DNA of 14,074 nucleotides from an uncultured Oscillospiraceae bacterium (GCA_900757415.1 CAAENU010000191.1:1-14074); one strand, 5' to 3'; positions 1 to 6,600 are shown, counted from the stretch's first letter. Notes: generated from the sequence alone by a model not told the origin. Numbers and translations are program-made.

Positions 1-2
1 AA

Positions 3-59
3 ATGGTTGATGGCTATTCCCGTTTGGTCGACACCAAGAGATTCTCTCAATCGGTTTAA
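3..59 (+). CDS. Possible C-terminal end of an upstream plus-strand gene
   Basis: An open frame enters from the window edge and reads GYSRLVDTKRFSQSV before a TAA at 57-59. A compact hairpin with a T-run follows at 92-115, which is the usual order of a gene end followed by a terminator. Only about 18 codons are visible, so no family can be named. The stretch also contains a possible stem (around 31-39 with 63-71), so a structured RNA end is an alternative. Low confidence. Confidence 0.25.
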   Translation: MVDGYSRLVDTKRFSQSV

Positions 60-91
60 TCTGGTGTTTTCAAGATGTCCTTATGAGGAGT

Positions 92-115
92 CGCCCTTGG
101 GCGGTCTTTTTATAT
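92..115 (+). terminator. Short intrinsic terminator, plus strand
   Basis: The inverted repeat CGCC-CTTG-GGCG (92-103) is followed by GTCTTTTTAT. The stem is short (4-5 bp) but GC-rich, and the T-run lies on the plus-strand side. It would end transcription coming from the left edge, convergent with the minus-strand trpB2-type gene ending at 126. No T-run follows in the minus direction, so it should not serve trpB2. Confidence 0.5.
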
Positions 116-125
116 TATTCATTAT

Positions 126-1517
126 TTATTCATTGCCGGGGAAATTAGGAATGGTGGCAAAACCCTTTGCCAGATCCTCGTCGGTGGGGATATAGTCACT
201 CATCTCGCCGTCGTTATACTTGTTATAGGCCACCATGTCGAAATAGCCGGTGCCGGTCAGGCCGAAGACGATGGTCTTCTCTTCGCCGGTCTCGCGGCAC
301 TTCACGGCCTCGTCGATGGCGGCGCGGATGGCGTGGCTGCTCTCGGGGGCGGGCAGGATGCCCTCACAGCGGGCAAAGTACTCTGCCGCTTCAAAGACGC
401 TGGTCTGCTCCACGCTGCGGGCCTCCAGATAGCCATCGTGATACAGCTGGGAGACGATGGCGCTCATACCGTGATAACGCAGGCCGCCGGCGTGGTTGGC
501 GGAGGGAATGAAGCCGTTGCCCAGGGTGTACATCTTGGCCATGGGGCAGATCATACCGGTGTCGCAGAAATCGTATTTAAATACGCCGCGGGTCAGGCTG
601 GGGCAGGAGGCAGGTTCTACCGCGATGATGCGGTAGTTGGCCTCACCCCGGAGCATCTGGCCCACAAAGGGGGAAATCAGACCGCCCAGATTGGAGCCGC
701 CGCCGGCGCAGCCGATGATGATATCGGGTTTGATGCCGTACTTTTCCAGTGCGGTCTGGGTCTCAAGGCCGATAACGGACTGGTGCAGCAGCACCTGATT
801 GAGCACGCTGCCCAGCACATAACGATACCCCTCGCGAGTGGTGGCGGCCTCCACGGCCTCACTGATGGCGCAGCCCAAAGAACCAGTGGTGTCCGGGAAC
901 TCGGCCAGAATCTTGCGGCCTACCTCGGTGGTGTTGGAGGGAGAGGGAGTCACATCGGCGCCGTAGGTCCGCATGACCTCGCGGCGGAAAGGCTTCTGCT
1001 CATAGGAGCACTTGACCATGAACACCTTGCAGTCCAGATCCAGATAGGCGCAAGCCATGCTCAGCGCGGTACCCCACTGGCCGGCGCCGGTTTCGGTGGT
1101 GACGCCCTTGAGGCCCTGCTGCTTGGCGTAGTAGGCCTGCGCGATGGCGGAGTTCAGCTTGTGGCTGCCGGAGGTGTTGTTACCCTCGAACTTGTAGTAG
1201 ATCTTCGCGGGGGTCTGGAGCTTTTCCTCCAGGCAGTAGGCCCGCACCAGCGGGGAGGGACGGTACATTTTATAGAAATTGCGGATATCCTCGGGAATCT
1301 CAAAGTAGGCGGTGGTGTCGTCCATCTCCTGCTTGACCAGCTCGGCGCAGAACACACCGCCCAATTCCTCGGCGGTCATAGGCTTCAGGGTGCCGGGATT
1401 CAGCAGAGGGGCAGGCTTGTTGGTCATATCGGCCCGGACGTTGTACCAATATTTGGGCATCTCATCTTCGGTGAGGTAGATCTTATAGGGGATGGTCTGA
1501 TCACGCAGCTCTTTCAT
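126..1517 (-). CDS. trpB2: TrpB2-type tryptophan synthase beta chain (TrpB-like PLP enzyme)
   Basis: 463 aa, fold-type II pyridoxal-phosphate enzyme. TrpB condenses indole with L-serine to give L-tryptophan. The PLP-binding Lys lies in NTSGSHKLNSA (about K120), the catalytic Glu in TETGAGQWG (about E142), and the phosphate-binding loop is GCAGGGSN (about 269-276). The length and the N-terminal extension before the RPSPL motif fit the TrpB2 subfamily rather than classical TrpB1 (~400 aa). The start ATG has AAAGGAG at good spacing. It begins 41 nt after the trpS stop, so the two are probably co-transcribed under the Trp T-box upstream. No trpA, trpC or other trp gene is visible. That suggests indole salvage, or Ser/indole chemistry independent of TrpA, which is inference. 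Family assignment is firm; the physiological role is not. Confidence 0.93.
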   Translation of the reverse strand: MKELRDQTIPYKIYLTEDEMPKYWYNVRADMTNKPAPLLNPGTLKPMTAEELGGVFCAELVKQEMDDTTAYFEIPEDIRNFYKMYRPSPLVRAYCLEEKLQTPAKIYYKFEGNNTSGSHKLNSAIAQAYYAKQQGLKGVTTETGAGQWGTALSMACAYLDLDCKVFMVKCSYEQKPFRREVMRTYGADVTPSPSNTTEVGRKILAEFPDTTGSLGCAISEAVEAATTREGYRYVLGSVLNQVLLHQSVIGLETQTALEKYGIKPDIIIGCAGGGSNLGGLISPFVGQMLRGEANYRIIAVEPASCPSLTRGVFKYDFCDTGMICPMAKMYTLGNGFIPSANHAGGLRYHGMSAIVSQLYHDGYLEARSVEQTSVFEAAEYFARCEGILPAPESSHAIRAAIDEAVKCRETGEEKTIVFGLTGTGYFDMVAYNKYNDGEMSDYIPTDEDLAKGFATIPNFPGNE

Positions 1518-1558
1518 GGTTGTTTCTCCTTTATATTCTATAATGTATATTTTTCTAT

Positions 1559-2602
1559 TTACGCGAAATAGTCGATCTTCATGGCGTGCTTGACCTTGCT
1601 GAGGGTCTGGGCGGCGGCTTCCTGAGCGGTATAGCTGCCTCTGCGCAGGATCTCCATTACCGCGGCAGGGTCTTTCGCCAGCTCCTGACGGCGGGTGCGG
1701 ATGGGTTCCAGCGTTTCCTGAAGGACATTGTTCAGGAATTTCTTTACCTTCACATCGCCCAGACCGCCCCGCTCGTAATGAGCTTTCAGCTCAGTCAGAT
1801 TGGCATAGTCCGGCAGGTAGCGGGCGAAGTGTTCATCGGTGCAGAAAGCATCCAGATAGAGGAACACGGGGTTGTCCTTGGTATTGCCGGGGTCGGACAC
1901 CTGCAGATGGTTGGGGTCGGTAAACATGCCCATGATCTTGGTGCGGATATCATCCGGTGTGTCGGCCAGATAGATGCAGTTGCCAAGAGACTTGCTCATC
2001 TTGGCCTTGCCGTCCGTACCGGGAAGGCGGAGGCATGCCTCGTTGTCCGGCAGCAGAGCGGTGGGTTCCACCAGTATTTCGCCGTACAGCTCGTTGAAGC
2101 GGCGAACGATCTCGCGGGCCTGTTCCAGCATGGGCAGCTGATCCTCGCCAACGGGGACGGTGTCCGCCATAAAGGCGGTGATGTCCGCCGTCTGGCTGAC
2201 GGGGTAGGTCAGAAACCCCATGGGGATGCTGTGGTTAAAGCCTCGCAGCTGGATCTCCGCCTTCACGGTGGGATTGCGTTCCAACCGGGCCAGTGTTACC
2301 AGATTCATGTAGTAGAATGTCAGCTCCGTCAGCTCGCTGACATGAGACTGAACCAGAATGGTGGATTTTTCCGGATCAATGCCGCAGGCCATATAGTCCA
2401 GCGCCACCTCCAGAATGTTGTCCCGTACCTTCTGGGGATGATCAAAATTATCGGTCAGCGCCTGCGCGTCGGCGATCATGAAAAACAGCTTCTCGAATCT
2501 TCCGCTGTTTTGCAGCGTGACGCGGTTGCGCAGGGAGCCTACATAGTGACCCACATGAAGCCGACCGGTAGGCCGGTCGCCTGTTAGAATGATCTTTCCC
2601 AT
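1559..2602 (-). CDS. trpS: Tryptophanyl-tRNA synthetase
   Basis: 347 aa from the chosen start. Class I aminoacyl-tRNA synthetase that charges tRNA-Trp with Trp using ATP. The HIGH-like motif is in RPTGRLHVGHYVG (about residues 10-22), the family motif PVGEDQ is near 150-155, and KMSKS is in GKAKMSKSLGN (about 199-208). The length is typical of bacterial TrpRS. Two in-frame ATGs lie six bases apart. AAAAAGGAG sits only 2 nt before the first (2606-2608) but 8 nt before the second (2600-2602), so I start at the second. The gene is the first of a trpS-trpB2 unit. A Trp-specific T-box leader lies upstream, separated from the ATG by a roughly 290-nt stretch made largely of an interspersed repeat. 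Confidence 0.95.
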   Translation of the reverse strand: MGKIILTGDRPTGRLHVGHYVGSLRNRVTLQNSGRFEKLFFMIADAQALTDNFDHPQKVRDNILEVALDYMACGIDPEKSTILVQSHVSELTELTFYYMNLVTLARLERNPTVKAEIQLRGFNHSIPMGFLTYPVSQTADITAFMADTVPVGEDQLPMLEQAREIVRRFNELYGEILVEPTALLPDNEACLRLPGTDGKAKMSKSLGNCIYLADTPDDIRTKIMGMFTDPNHLQVSDPGNTKDNPVFLYLDAFCTDEHFARYLPDYANLTELKAHYERGGLGDVKVKKFLNNVLQETLEPIRTRRQELAKDPAAVMEILRRGSYTAQEAAAQTLSKVKHAMKIDYFA

Positions 2603-2643
2603 GATCATTTCTCCTTTTTGTATGTAAGAATTATGAAACGTCT

Positions 2644-2894
2644 AAAAGCCTCGCAGAGTTCGCGTCCGCAGACGCGAATCATTTCAATCATTTTTCCGGC
2701 GTCGGCACGTTAAGGAAATATGCCGGCGGCATATTTTCAGTGCCGATCCCGGCGGCTATGCCGCCGCAGCATCCATCTGGATTTGCACTGCACTGTCATG
2801 AAACGCGCGTACCCCAAGGGCACTTGTTCCGCTTCGCTCCACTGCGCAGTCGGCCGCAATCCTCTTTGGCAATGAAATCGTCAGATTTCATGCC
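2644..2894 (-). repeat. Interspersed repeat family A, copy 1
   Basis: Reading the minus strand from 2894, the sequence GGCATGAAATCTGACGATTT matches the start of copy 2 on the plus strand at 5355. Similarity continues for over 200 bp through GGAACAAGTGCCCTTGGGG, GATGCTGCGGCG and ACGCCGGAAAAATGAT, to CTCTGCGAGGCTTT. Copy 1 carries an extra segment of about 30 nt within the GCCGCCGG-rich palindromic middle. No real coding frame is evident. It sits between the T-box terminator and trpS, so it lengthens the trpS 5' untranslated region. It resembles a non-autonomous repeat or MITE, but no transposase is present to confirm mobility. Confidence 0.8.
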
Positions 2895-2899
2895 AGTAT

Positions 2900-3195
2900 A
2901 AATAAAAAAACTGTCCCATGGAAATTCATCCATGGGACAGATCAAATACAAAATCTGCGGTACCACCCACATTGACGCGAATGCGTCCACTTTGCACGCA
3001 CAACCATGCGCTCCGCCGGGATAACGGCCGCGGCTGCCGTCAGGTATTACTTGCTCGGTGATCTGAGCTTTCTCCCCGCCCTCGTAAGTCCATTCGCCGT
3101 ACATTCCGCTGCCCCGCTCCCACCTAATACGCGGCTCTCTGAAAGGTTCCTGTACGGATACTCCTCTTACTCAATGGTTTGCTTTTTTGATTATG
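2900..3195 (-). ncRNA. T-box leader RNA, tryptophan-specific (UGG specifier)
   Basis: On the minus strand a helix GTAAG/CTTAC encloses a specifier loop followed by the helix CCGTACA/TGTACGG. The 3' side of the loop reads CGAATGGA, placing UGG (Trp) followed by the conserved purine at 3092-3090. About 120 nt later is the T-box signature TGGTACCGC (2965-2957), where UGGU would pair with the tRNA acceptor end. A strong terminator follows at 2940-2904. T-boxes let uncharged tRNA stabilise an antiterminator, so trpS/trpB2 should be switched on by Trp starvation. The UGG specifier agrees with both downstream genes. The exact 5' end is inferred from the promoter. Confidence 0.92.
2904..2940 (-). terminator. 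T-box leader terminator
   Basis: Perfect 11-bp stem CTGTCCCATGG/CCATGGGACAG (2940-2911) with loop ATGAATTT, followed on the minus strand by seven T residues (2910-2904). It lies directly downstream of the T-box sequence and is the regulated terminator of the trp leader. Confidence 0.93.
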
Positions 3196-3200
3196 GACGT

Positions 3201-3229
3201 ACTTTAGCACGTTCCGCTTTGCTTGTCAA
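3201..3229 (-). promoter_or_regulatory. Promoter of the trpS T-box leader
   Basis: On the minus strand, TTGACA (3229-3224), a 17-nt spacer and TAAAGT (3206-3201). This is near-consensus for the housekeeping sigma factor and is correctly placed about 100 nt upstream of the specifier codon. Transcription should begin near 3194. Confidence 0.85.
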
Positions 3230-3276
3230 TAGGGAATTTTTTAAATTTACAAATTGCAAAGGGTTGTAAAACCGTT

Positions 3277-3360
3277 GTAGGGGCCGATGCCCACATCGGC
3301 CCCGCAGCTTACGAAAGATCCTTTGATAAACGGCGGGGCGATGTGGGCATCGCCCCCTAC
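3277..3360. repeat. Palindromic interspersed repeat family B (cruciform)
   Basis: The left arm GTAGGGGCCGATGCCCACA.. (3277-3304) and the right arm CGGGGCGATGTGGGCATCG.. (3334-3360) are nearly perfect inverted repeats around a 29-nt middle. The left arm is itself a palindrome (GGGGCCGATG/CATCGGCCCC), so the whole can fold as a cruciform or clover. No coding frame. It fills the gap between the end of the radical SAM gene and the trp leader promoter. The form is that of repeats common in clostridial genomes (from memory). Confidence 0.8.
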
Positions 3361-3395
3361 GCATAATCAAGAGGTTTTTATATTCCGCCTTGCCC

Positions 3396-4262
3396 TTACA
3401 GTGCCCGCATAAATTCCGGCTTCAGGCCCGCGCCGTTCAGGCCGGCCTGCACCTTGTCCAGCATGGCCTGCCGATCCCGGTTCAGCGTACCCTTCAGCGT
3501 CAGGTAATTGCTGGCGTGGTTCATGCGGAACACGCTGCCCTCGGAATCCACGGTTTGCAGCAGAAGCTCCGTTTCCTTCAGCACCTCGGCGGGAGTGAGA
3601 AGCGTGAACTCCCCCGCCCTGACCCAGTGCTCCAGCGGTGTGCCCGGCTCTACCATCAGTGTCAAAAGCCCGATATACTCCGGCTTCATGGCGCTGAGTG
3701 CCTGCGCCGTGCCGACGGCGTGCTCGCGCCACAGCGCCACGCTGCCAAGACCTGAAATAGCTGTCACGGACAGGGCCAGACCGCAGCGGCGCGCTTTTTG
3801 CCCCGCGGCCACAATGGCGGCGGCGGTATGTCCCTTCTGCATTCGCTCCAGTACGGCGTCGCAGCCGGATTCCAACCCCATATAGACCATCCGCAGGCCC
3901 ATTTCCCGCAGCAGACGCAGATCATCCTCACTTTTCACCTGCAGGCTGCCGGGCGAGGCATAGCAGGTGACCCGCTCACACTCCGGGAACAATCCCCCCA
4001 CGAGGCCGAGGATCTGCACCAGATCATCCGTTTTACGCATCAGCGCATCGCCGTCCGCCAGAAAGATGCGCTCCACGCGGCGGTAGCGCTGCCGGGCCAT
4101 TTCAAAATCTTCCCGGATCTCCTCCATCGGGCGCATGGTAAAGCGCTTGTCGTCATACATATCGCAGAAAGCGCAGCGGTTATGGCTGCACCCGTAGGTC
4201 ACCTGCACGATCAGGCTGTATGCCTCGCTGGGCGGACGGTAAACCTTTCCCATATATCGCAT
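3396..4262 (-). CDS. Radical SAM protein of unknown substrate
   Basis: 288 aa from the chosen start MRYMGKVYRPPSEA. The cluster motif GCSHNRCAFCDMY gives cysteines at about 25, 30 and 33, spaced CX4CX2C instead of the usual CX3CX2C. A later MGLESGCDAVLERMQKG block is typical of COG1032/Elp3-like radical SAM barrels (about 145-160). No B12-binding or SPASM domain is evident. The protein should bind [4Fe-4S] and cleave S-adenosylmethionine; its substrate is unknown. The open frame extends 37 codons further upstream, but that part falls largely in a repeat. AGGAG lies 8 nt before the ATG at 4262, so this start is preferred. Neighbouring genes give no functional hint. Confidence 0.85.
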   Translation of the reverse strand: MRYMGKVYRPPSEAYSLIVQVTYGCSHNRCAFCDMYDDKRFTMRPMEEIREDFEMARQRYRRVERIFLADGDALMRKTDDLVQILGLVGGLFPECERVTCYASPGSLQVKSEDDLRLLREMGLRMVYMGLESGCDAVLERMQKGHTAAAIVAAGQKARRCGLALSVTAISGLGSVALWREHAVGTAQALSAMKPEYIGLLTLMVEPGTPLEHWVRAGEFTLLTPAEVLKETELLLQTVDSEGSVFRMNHASNYLTLKGTLNRDRQAMLDKVQAGLNGAGLKPEFMRAL

Positions 4263-4288
4263 GGCTATCACTCCTATTTCACCTAAAA

Positions 4289-4409
4289 TGTCATTCCGAG
4301 CCAGTCCGCACTGCGGAGCAAGTACCCTTGGGGTGCAGACTGGCGTGGGAATCCGTTTACTGCAAATCGGCATACAGATTGCCGCGCCGCTTCGCTTCTC
4401 GCAATGACA
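4289..4409. repeat. MITE-like repeat family C with 12-bp terminal inverted repeats
   Basis: The ends TGTCATTCCGAG (4289-4300) and CTCGCAATGACA (4398-4409) are inverted repeats matching at 11 of 12 bases. The 121-bp element has no real gene. Its inner stretch GGAGCAAGTACCCTTGGGGT closely matches GGAACAAGTGCCCTTGGGGT in the family A repeats, so the two families share a module. It lies 27 nt upstream of the radical SAM start and would contribute a false N-terminal extension to that gene. Confidence 0.75.
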
Positions 4410-4507
4410 ATACCAAAACTATTATGCCATAAGTTCCGCAGTTTGAAAAGCATATTCTTTCCCGGTGGCGCATAGGCTGTGACATATCAACAAACGAGGT
4501 GGAGCAC

Positions 4508-5122
4508 ATGGAGAATAACTTTAACCGGGTGCAGCTGTGCGGCACGGTGGACAGCGAGCCGGTATTCAGCCACGCCAATCATGGGATTTCCTTTTTCAAA
4601 TTCACGCTGGCCGTGGAGCGGCTCAGCGGCCTTTCGGACAAGCTGGCGGTGATCGTATCCGCGCCGCTGCTGGCTGCCGTGCCCCTGCGTGTGGGCGATA
4701 TGGCGACGGTGCAGGGGCAGCTTCGTTCATACAACAACAAAAGCGGTCAGGGCAGCCGGCTGGTGATCTCTGTTTTCGCCCATGTGCTGGAGGCGGGCGG
4801 CGAAACGCCGCTGAATCTGATCCAGCTCTCCGGCGTGCTGTGCAAGCCGCCGGTGCTGCGGCGCACGCCGCTGGGGCGCGAGATCTGCGACATGATTCTG
4901 GCGGTGAACCGGCGATATGGGCGGGCGGATTATCTGCCGTGTATCGCGTGGGGCGCTGTGGCCCAGCAGGCGGCAGCCATGGACACCGGCGAGCGGCTGA
5001 CGGCCGAGGGCCGGGTGCAGAGCCGTACTTACAGCAAGACGGAGAACGGCGTTGTCACGGAGCGCACGGCCTATGAGGTGTCCATCATGCGTCCCGCCCG
5101 GATCGAGGAATTCCTGTTCTGA
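4508..5122 (+). CDS. Single-stranded DNA-binding-like protein with two OB folds
   Basis: 204 aa from ATG 4508, which is preceded by GAGGTGGAG. A GTG three codons earlier overlaps that ribosome binding site and was rejected. The protein has two SSB-like halves. The first starts NRVQLCGTVDSEPVF and carries FFKFTLAVERLSG and VGDMATVQGQLRSY. The second, from about residue 100, has LNLIQLSGVLCKPPVL, GREICDMILAVNR, DYLPCIAWG and LTAEGRVQSRTY, following the SSB order. It lacks the acidic, Gly-rich C-terminal tail with DDDIPF-type tip of canonical SSB and ends RIEEFLF, so it is unlikely to be the main replicative SSB. A tandem OB protein of this kind is recurrent in clostridia (from memory); its role is unknown. 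Single-strand DNA binding is inferred from the fold. Confidence 0.8.
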   Translation: MENNFNRVQLCGTVDSEPVFSHANHGISFFKFTLAVERLSGLSDKLAVIVSAPLLAAVPLRVGDMATVQGQLRSYNNKSGQGSRLVISVFAHVLEAGGETPLNLIQLSGVLCKPPVLRRTPLGREICDMILAVNRRYGRADYLPCIAWGAVAQQAAAMDTGERLTAEGRVQSRTYSKTENGVVTERTAYEVSIMRPARIEEFLF

Positions 5123-5123
5123 C

Positions 5124-5153
5124 TTGACGTGCCCGCCGGCGGCGCCGTATAAT
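5124..5153 (+). promoter_or_regulatory. Promoter of the 56-aa gene
   Basis: TTGACG (5124-5129), an 18-nt spacer, then a perfect TATAAT (5148-5153), ending 25 nt before the ATG at 5179. It begins just after the SSB-like gene's stop, so the small gene can be transcribed on its own. Confidence 0.7.
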
Positions 5154-5178
5154 AGCGGCATGAGAGGGGGACACCGGG

Positions 5179-5349
5179 ATGGATAAGTGCGAAAGCTGCG
5201 TCTATTACAGCTATGACGAGGACTATGACGACTATATCTGCGAAATGGATCTGGATGAGGATGAAATGGTGCGCTTTCTCACCAACCAGAGCAGCCAGTG
5301 CCCCTATTGGCGGCCGGGGGATGAATACCTGACGGCCCGGAAGCAATAA
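5179..5349 (+). CDS. Small acidic Cys-containing protein (DUF6472-like)
   Basis: 56 aa, starting MDKCESCVYYSYDEDYDDY and ending CPYWRPGDEYLTARKQ. Cysteines at 4, 7, 21 and 41 could bind a metal such as zinc (inference). The layout (N-terminal CxxCxxY, acidic Tyr-rich stretch, DLDEDEM, then CPY and DEY) matches the short clostridial DUF6472 family as I remember it; function unknown. The start is supported by GAGAGGGGGA upstream and by a strong promoter at 5124-5153. It has no signal peptide or membrane segment, so it should be cytoplasmic. Interspersed repeat A begins five bases after the stop codon. Confidence 0.8.
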   Translation: MDKCESCVYYSYDEDYDDYICEMDLDEDEMVRFLTNQSSQCPYWRPGDEYLTARKQ

Positions 5350-5354
5350 AAACC

Positions 5355-5582
5355 GGCATGAAATCTGACGATTTCATTGCCAAATGGGATTGTGGCCGAC
5401 TGCGCAGTGGAGCGAAGCGGAACAAGTGCCCTTGGGGTACGCGCGTTTCATGACAGTGCAGTGCAAATTCAGATGGATGCTGCGGCGACATGGCCGCCGG
5501 CATATTTCTCTAATGCGCCGACGCCGGAAAAATGATTTGATTTTTTCGCGGCGTCCGCACAGCGAACTCTGCGAGGCTTTCA
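5355..5582 (+). repeat. Interspersed repeat family A, copy 2
   Basis: Inverted relative to copy 1 at 2644-2894 and alignable with it by eye over nearly its whole length. It starts GGCATGAAATCTGACGATTT and ends CTCTGCGAGGCTTTCAT. The tips ATGAAA and TTTCAT form short terminal inverted repeats. Compared with copy 1 it lacks about 30 nt in the palindromic middle and differs near the right end. It occupies the gap between the 56-aa gene and the DUF11 gene. Confidence 0.8.
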
Positions 5583-5687
5583 TATCGGTCAAACACACCG
5601 TCCGCTTTTTCCACATAGAATGGAACGCGGGCGGTGCGCCGCTTCTTCGGCTGCCGCCTGTAATCTGCTTATCTCAGGAGGTTTGCC

Positions 5688-6542
5688 ATGGCAACTATTA
5701 CCAACCAGGCGGCTTTGTCCTATAACGGCATCACCACCCTTTCCAACATCGCGGTGGGCGAGCTGGTGGAGGTGCTGACCGCCGCCAAGACCGCCGTAGA
5801 CGACACCTATACCGCCGGGGGAGACACCACCTATGTGATCTCAATGCTGAATTCCGGGGGTTCCGCCCTGACCGGCTTGACACTGAGCGATACGCTGGGC
5901 AGCTATCTTTTTAAGGGCAACACGCTGTACCCCATGACCTACAGGACCGGGTCGCTGCTGTACTATGTCAACGGTGTTTTGCAGCCTACGCCCACCGTGG
6001 CTGCCACGGCGCCGCTGACCGTGACGGGGATCAGCGTGCCGGCGGGCGGAAATGCCATACTGGTCTACTCTGCCGCCATCAACGAATATGCGCCGCTGGG
6101 TGTGGAGGACAGCATTGTCAATACGGTTTCCATTACCGGCGGCGGACTGGTAAATCCCGTTACCGCTACGGAAACCATTAACGCCGGCACGGTGCCGCAG
6201 CTGACCATCGGCAAAGGTATCAGTCCCGCTACCGTGACGGAAAATGGGATGCTGACCTATACGCTGACCCTGCAGAACCGGGGCAACACCGCCGCCACCG
6301 CCGCCGATGAGCTGGTGATCACCGACACCTTTGATCCAATTCTCAAGGATCTGACGGTGCGGTTCAACGGGGCACTGTGGACCGAGGGAGTGCACTACAC
6401 CTACGATGCGGCCACCGGGGTTTTTGCCACCGTGGTGGGGGCGCTGACAGTGCCTGCCGCCGCCATCGCGCAGGATGCGACCACCGGAGTATACACGGTG
6501 GATCCCGGCGTTTCCACGCTGGTGATCACAGGCACGGTGTAA
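5688..6542 (+). CDS. DUF11 repeat protein without recognisable signal peptide
   Basis: 284 aa. Two tandem DUF11-type beta-sandwich repeats are seen. The first spans about residues 30-165 (TAAKTAVDDTYTAGGDTTYVI, LSDTLGSYLF, ISVPAGGNAILVYSA, VNTVSITG). The second runs from about 170 (LTIGKGISPATVTENGMLTY, QNRGNTAAT, ITDTFDPIL, VRFNGALWTEGVHYTY). Composition is rich in Thr, Ala, Val and Gly with almost no Cys, typical of surface or structural proteins. Yet the N-terminus MATITNQAALSYNGITTL has no hydrophobic signal, and the C-terminus ITGTV has no LPXTG or anchor. CAGGAGG sits 6 nt before the ATG, supporting this start. It may be exported by a non-Sec route, be a spore or envelope component, or act inside the cell; I cannot decide. 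A shared terminator follows. Confidence 0.8.
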   Translation: MATITNQAALSYNGITTLSNIAVGELVEVLTAAKTAVDDTYTAGGDTTYVISMLNSGGSALTGLTLSDTLGSYLFKGNTLYPMTYRTGSLLYYVNGVLQPTPTVAATAPLTVTGISVPAGGNAILVYSAAINEYAPLGVEDSIVNTVSITGGGLVNPVTATETINAGTVPQLTIGKGISPATVTENGMLTYTLTLQNRGNTAATAADELVITDTFDPILKDLTVRFNGALWTEGVHYTYDAATGVFATVVGALTVPAAAIAQDATTGVYTVDPGVSTLVITGTV

Positions 6543-6560
6543 GCGCCGCATAAGACATAT

Positions 6561-6594
6561 AAAAAATGGCCGTCCCGGCGGACGGCCATTTTTT
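6561..6594. terminator. Bidirectional intrinsic terminator
   Basis: Perfect 14-bp inverted repeat AAAAAATGGCCGTC/GACGGCCATTTTTT with a 6-nt loop. Runs of six A and six T give a T-run in both directions. It sits between the convergent DUF11 and TrmH-family genes and serves both. Confidence 0.92.
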
Positions 6595-6600
6595 ATATGC

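Noticed and set aside
1..125. 3' end of 6S, tmRNA, SRP or RNase P RNA
   Set aside because: A possible stem and a terminator are present, but no signature sequence of these RNAs was found in the visible 125 bases.
333..1571. A 412-codon open frame on the plus strand opposite the trpB2-type gene
   Set aside because: The minus frame carries every TrpB motif. The plus frame is Gly/His/Ala-rich with no domain or ribosome binding site and is a product of GC-rich codon use on the other strand.
2796..3104. A 102-codon minus-strand frame crossing the T-box leader
   Set aside because: It runs through the T-box specifier region, the terminator and repeat A, and has no ribosome binding site; it is leader RNA.
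3270..3365. CRISPR-like repetition
   Set aside because: Only two arms in inverted orientation are present; there are no direct repeats with spacers.
5374..5725. Short frames on both strands within repeat A copy 2
   Set aside because: They mirror the repeat, appear with the same sequence in copy 1, and have no start signals.
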